A DNA stretch of 34,059 nucleotides. Source: an uncultured Bacteroidia bacterium (GTDB lineage: Bacteria; Bacteroidota; Bacteroidia; Bacteroidales; UBA932). The stretch is taken from contig CADAOA010000014.1 of NCBI GenBank assembly GCA_902789435.1, positions 1 through 34,059 of the forward strand. The letters are read 5' to 3'. Under the pieces are notes generated by a model, which was given only the letters and a program-made list of their open reading frames with translations, ran no database searches and was not told the origin of the DNA. A program made the position numbers and the translations under genes. Position 1 is the stretch's first letter. Each line of letters opens with the position of its first letter. This document shows positions 23,203 through 31,114 of the stretch, in pieces.

Positions 23203-25813
23203 TCAGGGCCTTTAGTTTTTCCATGGCGTCGCTTTCCTTCTTGCGTTCAAGATCTACAACGGCCTTAGGGGCGCTGGAGACGAACCTTTCGTTGGAGAGT
23301 TTCTTTCTGACTCCGGCCAGGAAGCCTTCATAGCGCTTGATTTCGGCTTCTGTCTTGGCTATCTCGGCCGCGGTGTCAACCTGAACAGGAACGAAGAACT
23401 CTGTGGTTCCAACCATAAAGTTTACACCGGTTGAACTCGGGAAGTCTGTGCACTCTTCTATCTTTGAGACATTTGCAAGTTTTGCTATAAGTGGTGCGGC
23501 AGATGATGCAAAAGGTTTCTTGACAAACAGTTCCACTGCTTCCTTAGGTGAAATCTGCTTGCTCTGGCGGATGTTTCGGATATTTGCCACGCATCCTCTT
23601 GCAATCTCGAAGTCAGCGATGGCGTTTTCGTTTACCTCTCCGGCCTTAGGCATATCCTGGAGCATAATAGTCTCACCGTCTTTCCTTTCGGAGAGATTCT
23701 GCCAGAGTTCCTCGGTGATGAAAGGCATGAACGGATGCAGGAGCTTGAGAAGGCTGTCGAAGAAGCCAAGGCTCTTGTCGTAGGTGCATCTGTCTATCTT
23801 CTGGCCGAACGCCGGCTTAACGGCTTCCAGGTACCAGGCGCAGAACTCGTCCCAGAACAGCTTGTAGATGGTCATCGTGGCGTCTGAAATCCTGAACTTG
23901 GAGAAGTGGTCGGCGATGGTGTCAATAGACTTGGAAAGCAGGCTGTCAAACCATTCCACTGCCTTTGCGGCAGCGTCGGACGGTTTGGCGTTTTCGTCTA
24001 TCTCCCAGCCCTTTATCAGACGGAATGCATTCCAGATCTTGTTGCAGAAGTTCCTTCCCTGCTCTACCTGGCTCTCGTCGTAGAATATGTCGTTTCCGGC
24101 ACTTGAGCACAGAAGCATTCCGATTCTGACGGCATCCGCTCCGTACTGCTTGATAAGAACCAGCGGGTCCGGGGAGTTGCCCAGAGTCTTGCTCATCTTC
24201 CTTCCCAGCTTGTCCCTCACGATACCTGTCAGGTAAACGTTTGCGAAAGGTTCCTTTCCGGAAAACTCGTCTGCCGCCATTATCATCCTGGCAACCCAGA
24301 AGAAGAGGATATCCGGACCTGTAATAAGGTCATTTGTAGGGAAATAATATGCAAGATCCTTGTTCGGCTCCTTTTCAGGGAAGCCAGGCTTTTCAGGATC
24401 GAACACACTCATCGGCCACAGCCAGGATGAGAACCAGGTGTCCAGCACGTCTTCGTCCTGGGTCAGGTCTTCTATCTTCAGGCCAGGATGCTTTTCTATA
24501 GCCTCCTTGTAGGCTTCTTCCTTAGTGGCTGCTACAAAGCAGTCTCCGTCAGGAGTATAGTAAGCAGGAATCTGCTGTCCCCACCACAGCTGGCGGGAGA
24601 TGCACCAGTCCCTTACTGTCTCCATCCAGTGGCGGTAAGTGTTGGTGAAGCGGTCCGGAATGAGTTTAACCTTGCCGTCTTCCACGCTCTTGAGCGCCTT
24701 CTTTGCCAGGTCTTCCATCTTCAGGAACCACTGCAGTGAAAGCTTCGGCTCGATAACGGCGTCAGTTCTCTCGGAATGTCCCACAGGTGATATGTAGTCT
24801 TCAACCTTCTCTAGATTTCCGGCCTCTTCCAGCATCTTCACGATGTTCTTTCTGGCCTCGAATCTCTCCTGTCCCACCAGTATCTGGGCCTTCTCGTTGA
24901 GGCATCCGTCATCGTTGATGATGTCTATTACCGGAAGCTTGTGCCTCAGGCCGATTTCGTAGTCGTTTATGTCGTGAGCCGGAGTGACTTTGAGGCATCC
25001 GGTTCCGAAATCCATCGTCACATAGTCATCCTCGATGATAGGAATCTCCCTGTTTATCAGAGGAATGAGAATCTTCTTCCCCCTGAGGTGGTGATAGCGC
25101 TCATCGTTAGGGTTAATGCAGACTGCGGCATCAGCCATTATGGTTTCAGGACGGGTGGTGGCTATGATTATGTACTTGTCGGTAGCCTTTCCGTCTTCGC
25201 TGATGAAATATCTGAGGTAATAGAGCTTGCTCTTTGTCTCCTTGTGGATAACCTCCTCGTCACTGACGGCGGTCTTTCCTACAGGATCCCAGTTGACCAT
25301 TCTTACTCCGCGATAGATCATCCCCTTCTTGTAGAAATACACGAAAGTATTGATAACTGCCTTGCTCAAAGCCGGTTCCATAGTGAAACGGGTGCGGTCC
25401 CAGTCGCAGGACGCTCCGAGTTTTCTCAGCTGCTTGAGGATGATTCCTCCGTGCTCTTCCTTCCACTTCCAGGCTTCTTCCAGGAACTGCTCCCTGGTCA
25501 GGGATGTTTTCTCTATTCCCCTTTCCCTGAGCCTTGCCACAACCTTAGTCTCTGTTGCTATGGACGCGTGGTCGGTTCCTGGTACCCAGCAGGCGTTCTT
25601 GCCGGTCATCCTGGCCCTTCTTATCAGGACATCCTGGATGGTGTTGTTCATCATGTGTCCCATATGAAGGACTCCGGTCACGTTTGGCGGCGGAATGACT
25701 ATGGAATAAGGCTCCCTTTCATCGGGCTCCGAATGAAATATCTTGTGTTCTAACCAGTAGGAATACCATTTGTCTTCCGTAAGGGAAGGATCGTACTTTG
25801 CAGGAATGTCCAT
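23177..25813 (-). CDS. valS: Valyl-tRNA synthetase
   Basis: ValS charges tRNA-Val and edits mischarged threonine. The 878-residue class I synthetase has the HIGH variant HMGH (50-53) in PPPNVTGVLHMGHMMN, the editing (CP1) domain with TTRPETIMADAAVCINPND, the KMSKT loop in LGRKMSKTLGNSPDP, and a C-terminal tRNA-arm coiled coil from QVDTAAEIAKTEAEIKRYEG to the end. It is the first gene of a run with the Ca2+ ATPase and thioesterase. Its own TAACTTTG box and a hairpin lie in the leader upstream, and it is divergent from DUF3467. Confidence 0.97.
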   Translation of the reverse strand: MDIPAKYDPSLTEDKWYSYWLEHKIFHSEPDEREPYSIVIPPPNVTGVLHMGHMMNNTIQDVLIRRARMTGKNACWVPGTDHASIATETKVVARLRERGIEKTSLTREQFLEEAWKWKEEHGGIILKQLRKLGASCDWDRTRFTMEPALSKAVINTFVYFYKKGMIYRGVRMVNWDPVGKTAVSDEEVIHKETKSKLYYLRYFISEDGKATDKYIIIATTRPETIMADAAVCINPNDERYHHLRGKKILIPLINREIPIIEDDYVTMDFGTGCLKVTPAHDINDYEIGLRHKLPVIDIINDDGCLNEKAQILVGQERFEARKNIVKMLEEAGNLEKVEDYISPVGHSERTDAVIEPKLSLQWFLKMEDLAKKALKSVEDGKVKLIPDRFTNTYRHWMETVRDWCISRQLWWGQQIPAYYTPDGDCFVAATKEEAYKEAIEKHPGLKIEDLTQDEDVLDTWFSSWLWPMSVFDPEKPGFPEKEPNKDLAYYFPTNDLITGPDILFFWVARMIMAADEFSGKEPFANVYLTGIVRDKLGRKMSKTLGNSPDPLVLIKQYGADAVRIGMLLCSSAGNDIFYDESQVEQGRNFCNKIWNAFRLIKGWEIDENAKPSDAAAKAVEWFDSLLSKSIDTIADHFSKFRISDATMTIYKLFWDEFCAWYLEAVKPAFGQKIDRCTYDKSLGFFDSLLKLLHPFMPFITEELWQNLSERKDGETIMLQDMPKAGEVNENAIADFEIARGCVANIRNIRQSKQISPKEAVELFVKKPFASSAAPLIAKLANVSKIEECTDFPSSTGVNFMVGTTEFFVPVQVDTAAEIAKTEAEIKRYEGFLAGVRKKLSNERFVSSAPKAVVDLERKKESDAMEKLKALNELLQRLK

Positions 25814-25834
25814 TTTCTAAAAATAATTAACCAT

Positions 25835-25850
25835 GCGGAACCAGTTCCGC
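25835..25850 (-). promoter_or_regulatory. Hairpin in the valS leader
   Basis: GCGGAA and TTCCGC form a 6-bp stem with a 4-base loop, 22 bases before the valS ATG in a leader of about 50 bases. It has no direct T-tract. It lacks the T-box conserved sequence, so a tRNA-sensing role is not supported. Confidence 0.35.
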
Positions 25851-25866
25851 AATATTCATCGGGTGG

Positions 25867-25874
25867 CAAAGTTA
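25867..25874 (-). promoter_or_regulatory. -7 box TAACTTTG for valS
   Basis: A match to TAnnTTTG on the minus strand, 53 bases before the valS ATG. It lies 11 bases from the divergent box of the DUF3467-etf operon. Confidence 0.5.
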
Positions 25875-25885
25875 ATAATTTTAAG

Positions 25886-25893
25886 TATATTTG
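25886..25893 (+). promoter_or_regulatory. -7 box TATATTTG for the DUF3467-etf operon
   Basis: A match to TAnnTTTG on the plus strand, 32 bases before the DUF3467 ATG at 25926. No further match was seen before the downstream genes, consistent with one transcript to maf. Confidence 0.6.
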
Positions 25894-25925
25894 CTCCCTA
25901 ATAGGATATATACATTATTTTAAAT

Positions 25926-26231
25926 ATGGCAGACAATAAACAGTTGGACATAGAACTCAACAGCGAGGTGGCTAAAGGTTCTTATTGCAACCTTTCCATC
26001 ATAACCCACTCTCCAAATGAGTTTGTCCTTGATTTTCTGAAGATTTTGCCCGGTTTTCCAAAGGCGGTCGTAACCGAAAGGATCATTATGACCCCTGAAA
26101 ACGCCAAGAGGCTCCGCGATGCCCTGGCTGACAATGTGGGCAAGTTTGAATCACATTTCGGAGAAATAGTCCTCCATAATCCGGAACCTTCAGTTCCGAT
26201 TGGGTTCAATCCTTCTTCCAATAAATCGTAA
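25926..26231 (+). CDS. DUF3467 family protein
   Basis: A 101-residue soluble protein of DUF3467, whose function is unknown. Conserved family sequence is clear: GSYCNLSIITHSPNEFVLDF, a PGFPKAVVTERIIMTPENAKRL stretch (26053-26118 region), and a closing FGEIVLHNPEP. There is no signal peptide or membrane segment. It is the first gene of the run that continues into etfB after 18 bases. From memory, relatives in some Bacteroides sit near RNA polymerase genes, so this placement may be lineage specific. Confidence 0.85.
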   Translation: MADNKQLDIELNSEVAKGSYCNLSIITHSPNEFVLDFLKILPGFPKAVVTERIIMTPENAKRLRDALADNVGKFESHFGEIVLHNPEPSVPIGFNPSSNKS

Positions 26232-26249
26232 TTAGTTAGATTTAATAAT

Positions 26250-27131
26250 ATGAGCAAAGAATTCACTATTGTGGTCCTTGCCAAGCAGGTTCCTGATACC
26301 AGGAATGTGGGCAAGGATGCGATGACGCCGGAAGGAACCGTGAACAGGGCCGCCCTTCCAGCCATTTTCAACCCTGAAGACATGAATGCACTGGAGCAGG
26401 CTCTGAGGATCAAGGATAAGTTCCCTGGTTCAAAGGTGCTGGTTCTTACCATGGGACCTTTCAGAGCCGCTGAAGTCATCCGCGAGGGCCTTTTCCGTGG
26501 AACTGACGGAGGAATCCTCCTTACTGACCGCCGCTTTGCGGGCGCTGACACCCTGGCAACTTCCTATGCAATTTCCCAGGCTGTCAAGAAGATAAATCCA
26601 GACATCATAGTTGCCGGAAGGCAGGCTATCGACGGCGATACCGCCCAGGTAGGACCTCAGGTAGCAGAGAAGATGGGCATTCCTCAGGTTACTTATGCTG
26701 AGGAGATTATGGATATCAATGAGAAGAAGGTTACCGTTCTCAGAAGACTCGAAAGAGGAATCGAGGTTGTAACTTCCACCCTCCCTTGCCTGATTACCGT
26801 TCACGCAACCGCTGCCCCTTGCCGCCCTAGGAACGCAAAGATGCTGCTCAAGTACAAGTATGCCAGGACAATCAATGAGGAAAAGGATCCTGCAAACGAA
26901 GGCAAATATGCTATCGGCGTGGATGAAAAGCCTTATCTCAGAATCCAGGAATGGACTGTTGACGATGTTGGCGGAGACGAGAACAGCTACGGCTTCGCCG
27001 GTTCCCCTACCAAGGTAAAGAAGGTGGAAAATATCGTTTTCAAGGCAAAGGAAAGCAAGGTGCTTACAGGCTCGGATGCAGACATTGACTCTTTGATCGG
27101 CGAGCTTATGGCAAATCACGAAATTGGTTAA
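26250..27131 (+). CDS. etfB: Electron transfer flavoprotein subunit beta
   Basis: The small subunit of the heterodimeric flavoprotein that carries electrons between acyl-CoA dehydrogenases and a membrane or soluble acceptor. The 293-residue protein shows VVLAKQVPDTRNV at the N-terminus, INPEDxxALEQAL-like FNPEDMNALEQAL, IVAGRQAIDGDTAQVGPQVAE (nucleotide-binding signature), and RRLERGIEVVTSTLPCLITV. The C-terminal extension past ~215 is longer than in mitochondrial EtfB. EtfA and its dehydrogenase follow directly. Whether this pair bifurcates electrons cannot be decided from the motifs I can check by eye. Confidence 0.95.
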   Translation: MSKEFTIVVLAKQVPDTRNVGKDAMTPEGTVNRAALPAIFNPEDMNALEQALRIKDKFPGSKVLVLTMGPFRAAEVIREGLFRGTDGGILLTDRRFAGADTLATSYAISQAVKKINPDIIVAGRQAIDGDTAQVGPQVAEKMGIPQVTYAEEIMDINEKKVTVLRRLERGIEVVTSTLPCLITVHATAAPCRPRNAKMLLKYKYARTINEEKDPANEGKYAIGVDEKPYLRIQEWTVDDVGGDENSYGFAGSPTKVKKVENIVFKAKESKVLTGSDADIDSLIGELMANHEIG

Positions 27132-27135
27132 TAAC

Positions 27136-27141
27136 AGGAGG
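27136..27141 (+). promoter_or_regulatory. Shine-Dalgarno AGGAGG before etfA
   Basis: A consensus AGGAGG sits 8 bases before the etfA ATG. Most genes here have no such motif, in line with the phylum, so this one and that before the acyl-CoA dehydrogenase stand out. Confidence 0.7.
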
Positions 27142-27149
27142 AAAGCATT

Positions 27150-28169
27150 ATGAACAACATTATAGTTTATGCAGAGACCGATTCCGGAAAGATCTGCGAT
27201 GTATCACTGGAACTTCTCACCAAGGCCAGAGGTCTTGCCGAAAGACTCGGCGTGGATGTAGAGGCCCTGCTTATCGGCAGCAACGTGGAAAAGCTTGCTC
27301 CTCAACTCTATGAGTATGGAGCAAAGGTTGTCCATCTGGCTGATGACCCTTGCCTGGAGTACTTCCGTACGCTTCCTTACGCTGCAATCACTCTGAGGGT
27401 GTTCAATACAGAAAAACCTCAGATAGCCCTGTTCGGTGCCACAACCGTAGGACGCGACCTGGCTCCTAGGGTTTCCAGCGCCCTCAAGAGCGGTCTTACA
27501 GCAGACTGCACCAGCCTGGAAATCGGCGACCACGATGACGCAAAGACAGGAAAGCACTACACCGACCTTCTCTATCAGATCCGTCCGGCTTTCGGCGGAA
27601 ACATCATCGCCACTATCGTCAACCCTGAGCACAGGCCTCAGATGGCAACTGTCCGTGAGGGCGTTATGAAGAAAGAGCCTCTCGCAGAGCCTGTAAAAGG
27701 AAAAATCAACCGCATAGACGTTTCCACTATTCTTGTTGACAGCGACTTTGCAGTTGAAATCATCAAGAGGGAAATCGAGGAAAGAAAGATAGACATCAAG
27801 GGTGCCCAGATAATCGTCGATGGCGGTTACGGAGTGGGCAGCAAGGAGAACTTCTCCCTGATTTTCGACCTCGCCAAGACTCTCGGAGCCCAGGTTGGAG
27901 CTTCCCGCGCGGCTGTTGACGCCGGATTCGTGGAGAACGCAAGGCAGATCGGCCAGACCGGAGTTACCGTAAGGCCTAAGCTGATTATCTGCGTTGGAGT
28001 CAGCGGTGCTATCCAGCACACTGCCGGTATGGACCAGAGCAAGATTATCATCGCGATAAACAATGATCCTCAGGCCCCTATCCACAAGATTGCAGACTAC
28101 TCCATCATCGGAGACCTCAATGAAGTTGTACCAAAGATGATCGCTTCATACAAGAAGCAGAGCAAATAG
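27150..28169 (+). CDS. etfA: Electron transfer flavoprotein subunit alpha
   Basis: The FAD-binding subunit of EtfAB, 339 residues. The N-terminal part matches EtfB-like folds (VEALLIGSNVEKLAPQLYEYGA). The C-terminal FAD domain carries DGGYGVGSKENFSLIFDLAK, GASRAAVDAGF, QIGQTGVTVRPKLIICVGVS, GAIQHTAGMDQSKIIIAIN and DPQAPIHKIADYSIIGD, the full EtfA signature. No N-terminal ferredoxin extension is present. It lies 18 bases after etfB with a strong AGGAGG. Its stop overlaps the AGGAGG of the next gene. The expected partner is the acyl-CoA dehydrogenase downstream. Confidence 0.96.
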   Translation: MNNIIVYAETDSGKICDVSLELLTKARGLAERLGVDVEALLIGSNVEKLAPQLYEYGAKVVHLADDPCLEYFRTLPYAAITLRVFNTEKPQIALFGATTVGRDLAPRVSSALKSGLTADCTSLEIGDHDDAKTGKHYTDLLYQIRPAFGGNIIATIVNPEHRPQMATVREGVMKKEPLAEPVKGKINRIDVSTILVDSDFAVEIIKREIEERKIDIKGAQIIVDGGYGVGSKENFSLIFDLAKTLGAQVGASRAAVDAGFVENARQIGQTGVTVRPKLIICVGVSGAIQHTAGMDQSKIIIAINNDPQAPIHKIADYSIIGDLNEVVPKMIASYKKQSK

Positions 28170-28173
28170 GAGG
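28168..28173 (+). promoter_or_regulatory. Shine-Dalgarno AGGAGG before the acyl-CoA dehydrogenase
   Basis: AGGAGG, overlapping the etfA TAG stop, lies 7 bases before the ATG at 28181. It is the second of only two consensus motifs I noticed next to starts in the window. Confidence 0.7.
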
Positions 28174-28180
28174 ACAGAAA

Positions 28181-29943
28181 ATGGCAAATTTTTATAAAGA
28201 TAACCAAGACCTCAAGTTCCAGCTTTCTCATCCTATGATGAAGAGAATCGTGGAACTCAAAGAGAACAATTTTGCAGACTACGGCAAGTATGACTATGCT
28301 CCGAAGGATTTTGCAGACACTATAGATTCTTATGACCGCGTAATGGACATCATCGGCCAGATTTGCGGAGATATCCTTGCCGCAAATGCCGAGCAGGTGG
28401 ACATAGACGGTCCTGTATGCAAGGACGGCAGAGTGACTTACGCCGAGGGTACCAAGAAGAACCAGGAGGCTCTCACCCAGGCCGGAGTCTACGGAATAGC
28501 TCTTCCAAGAAAGTACAATGGCCTGAACTTCTCCATGGTTCCTTACGTCATCGCCGCTGAACTTACAGCAAGGGCAGATGCCGGCTATGCCAACATCTGG
28601 GGACTTCAGGACTGCGCCGAGACTATCGCCGAGTTTGCTTCAGAGGAAATCAAGGCCGAGTTCCTTCCAAGGATAAACAAAGGAGAGACTTGCTCAATGG
28701 AGGTTCTGACCTTCAGGCAGTTATGCTCAAGGCTACCTGGGACGAGGGAAAGCAGATGTGGATGCTCAACGGCGTCAAGAGATTTATCACCAACGGTGAC
28801 GCTGACATGAAGCTTGTCCTTGCCAGAAGCGAGGAAGGCACATCAGACGCCCGCGGACTTTCATACTTTGTCCACGACAAGAAATGGGGCGGCGTTACCG
28901 TAAGAAGAATCGAGAACAAGCTCGGTATCCACGGCTCCCCTACCTGCGAGCTTGTCTTCCGCAACGCTCCTGCCAAGATAGTCGGAGACCGCAAGATGGG
29001 TCTTATCAAATACGTTATGAGCCTTATGAACGGTGCCCGTCTGGGTGTCGGCGCACAGAGTGTAGGTATCAGCGAGGCCGCTTACCGCGAAGCTCTCAAG
29101 TATGCCAACGAGAGGGAGCAGTTCGGAAAGAAGATCATTGAGTTCCCGGCTGTTTACGAGATGCTTGCAGTGATGAAGGCAAAACTTCAGGCCAGCCGCG
29201 CAATTCTCTACGAGACTGCACGTTGCGTGGATGTTTACAAGGCTCTCAACGCTCTTGTAACCCCTGAAAGAAAGCTCACCCCTGAGGAGAGGAAGGAAAA
29301 CAAGAAGTATTCCCGTTATGCAGACATGCTCACCCCTCTTCTGAAGATGACTTCTTCCGAGTTCTGCAACCAGAACGCCTACGATGCCATCCAGGTTCAC
29401 GGCGGTAGCGGTTACATGAAGGAGTATCCTGTAGAGAGGCTCTACCGCGACGCGAGAATCACCACCATCTACGAGGGAACTTCCCAGCTCCAGACTGTTG
29501 CTGCCATCCGTTATGTGACCAACGGTTCATATCTTGAGATGATCCGCAACGAATACGAGAGCCAGGAAATCAAGGTCAGCGATGCTGTTGCAGCCGCCTG
29601 CCCGGACGCTCAGGCAAGGCTTGAGAAAGTGAAGGCAAGACTTGTTGCAATGACAGAGCAGTACGAGAAGACCGTTGCCCTGATGGAGGGAAAACCTGAG
29701 GAATACATTGATTTCCAGGCACGCAAGATGTGCGAGATGGCTGCTTTCATCATCGAGAGCTATCTCCTTCTTCTGGATTCTCTCAGGTGCGAGAAGTTCA
29801 TTGATTCAGCCGAGATCTTCTCAGAAAGAGCTCAGGCTTGGAACAACGAGCGTCACTTCTACATTTACAACTGCAACAGCGAGACTATCCTCTCCACCTG
29901 CAAGAACGTGAAGGGTGACTTGGATATCGTATATCAGGAATAA
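28181..29943 (+). pseudogene. Acyl-CoA dehydrogenase, frameshifted near codon 173
   Basis: An EtfAB-linked acyl-CoA dehydrogenase of the ~570-600-residue Bacteroidota type, split over two frames. Frame 1 (28181-28810) runs correctly to GETCSM at 28697-28699, then turns to nonsense and stops after 209 residues. A second frame resumes at GSDLQAVMLKATW (28702 on) and continues to 29943 with normal family sequence, including NGVKRFITNGDADMKLVLAR, QNAYDAIQVHGGSGYM and the catalytic-Glu region TTIYEGTSQLQ. Relatives read SMDLTEPDAGSDLQ; here only two bases (GA) stand where DLTEPDA (21 bases) is expected. That is a net loss of 19 bases. Adding 19 restores a 593-residue frame. The cause is either a true deletion or an assembly error. 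Confidence 0.88.
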
Positions 29944-30518
29944 TGAGCAACTACAAGGTCAAACTCAAGAATATCAAGGCTTTTGCCTTTGACGTTGACG
30001 GCGTGTTCACGGACGGAAGCATAATCTGTATTCCGGAAACCGGTGACCTGGTCCGCACTTTCAACGCCAAGGACGGCCTGGGAATGAGGCTTGCCTATAT
30101 GAGCGGATACACTCTGGCTGTCATTACCGGCGGCCAGAGCGATTCCATCCTCAAACGCTTCTACCCTGTTCTTGCACACGAGGTTATCCAGAACGCACAG
30201 CACAAGCTCCCTGTTTTTGAAGATTTCTGCAAGCGCCACAACTTCAAGCCTGAAGAGGTTGCATACGTGGGTGACGACCTTCCAGATATCCCTGTTCTCC
30301 AGCATTGTGGTCTTGCCGTCTGCCCTTCCGATGCCGTTGCAGAGGTCAAGGCAGTATGCGACTTCGTTTCTGCCTTCCCTGGCGGAAGAGGCTGTGTAAG
30401 AGACCTTATCGAGCAGGTTATGAAGGCTCAGGGCAAATGGACTCTCGACGCTTCCGCCTATCAGGCCTGGCGCCATGCCATAGACGAGGAGTACAACAAG
30501 ATCTACAAGAAGAAATAG
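29943..30518 (+). CDS. kdsC: 3-deoxy-D-manno-octulosonate 8-phosphate phosphatase (KdsC)
   Basis: KdsC removes phosphate from KDO 8-phosphate made by KdsA, giving free KDO for lipopolysaccharide. It is a 191-residue cap-less (C0) HAD phosphatase: motif I AFDVDGVFTDG with nucleophile Asp17 and Asp19, motif II AVITGGQS, KLPVFEDFCK with the motif III Lys, and motif IV YVGDDLPDIPVL. The Gly-rich FPGGRGCVRDLIE tail is typical. Its ATG overlaps the acyl-CoA dehydrogenase stop (TAATG), so translation is likely coupled. If the frameshift upstream is real, ribosomes would leave 1.1 kb earlier, which could reduce kdsC expression. Confidence 0.95.
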   Translation: MSNYKVKLKNIKAFAFDVDGVFTDGSIICIPETGDLVRTFNAKDGLGMRLAYMSGYTLAVITGGQSDSILKRFYPVLAHEVIQNAQHKLPVFEDFCKRHNFKPEEVAYVGDDLPDIPVLQHCGLAVCPSDAVAEVKAVCDFVSAFPGGRGCVRDLIEQVMKAQGKWTLDASAYQAWRHAIDEEYNKIYKKK

Positions 30519-30520
30519 CA

Positions 30521-31114
30521 ATGCAGTCTCCCCTTTCAAAACATCTTGAAGGAAGAAGATTGATTCTGGCATCCGGTTCCCCGAGAAGACGTGAACTTCT
30601 TGGGGAACTTGGCCTTGAGTTCACCATCGGCCAGATCAAGGATTACGACGAGACCTATCCCGCCTCTCTGAAATACGACGAGATTCCCGCCTATATCGCC
30701 GAGCAAAAGTCAAGGCATTACACCCAAAAACTTAAAAAGGAAGATATCCTCATTACCTCCGACACTATCGTTGCAATAGACGGTGACATCCTCGGTAAGC
30801 CCAACGACAAGTCTGAAGCCATAAAAATGCTCAGGGAACTTTCCGGCAGAACCCACCACGTGGTAACCGGCGTCTGCCTTAGAAGCACAGACAAAACCCT
30901 CACTTTCTCAGACACTTGCCAGGTAACCTTCGACATCCTCAGCGATGAGGACATTGAGTACTACGTAGACAACTTCAAACCATTCGACAAGGCCGGAGCC
31001 TACGGCATCCAGGAATGGATCGGCCTTTCAAACATCAAATCCATAATCGGCAGCGTCTACACTGTCATCGGCCTTCCTGTCCAGCAACTCTACAAGGCAC
31101 TTATGCTATTCTGA
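30521..31114 (+). CDS. maf: Maf family nucleoside triphosphate pyrophosphatase
   Basis: Maf proteins hydrolyse dTTP, UTP and modified nucleotides to monophosphates (house cleaning). The 197-residue frame starts [13 protein letters not shown], followed by the signature [14 protein letters not shown]. It also has [36 protein letters not shown] and [14 protein letters not shown], the last pointing to the YhdE/dTTP-UTP group rather than YceF. ATG at 30521 lies 2 bases after the kdsC stop; a longer frame reading from 30305 is out-of-frame overlap with kdsC and not real. The 3' end overlaps convergent recQ by 14 bases. Confidence 0.93.
   Translation: MQSPLSKHLEGRRLILASGSPRRRELLGELGLEFTIGQIKDYDETYPASLKYDEIPAYIAEQKSRHYTQKLKKEDILITSDTIVAIDGDILGKPNDKSEAIKMLRELSGRTHHVVTGVCLRSTDKTLTFSDTCQVTFDILSDEDIEYYVDNFKPFDKAGAYGIQEWIGLSNIKSIIGSVYTVIGLPVQQLYKALMLF

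Noticed and set aside
25814-25866. T-box riboswitch in the valS leader
   Set aside because: The leader is only about 50 bases and lacks the conserved T-box sequence and an antiterminator.
28690-28711. Programmed ribosomal frameshift in the acyl-CoA dehydrogenase
   Set aside because: No slippery heptamer, and a shift would not restore the missing DLTEPDA residues. Loss of bases explains the data better.
28690-29943. A separate 417-residue acyl-CoA dehydrogenase starting at a TTG
   Set aside because: The first residues are out of place and the family sequence is continuous with the preceding frame once 19 bases are added. It is the second half of one broken gene.
30305-30520. Longer N-terminus for maf
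   Set aside because: The extra region is kdsC read in another frame; the Maf family begins just before [10 protein letters not shown].
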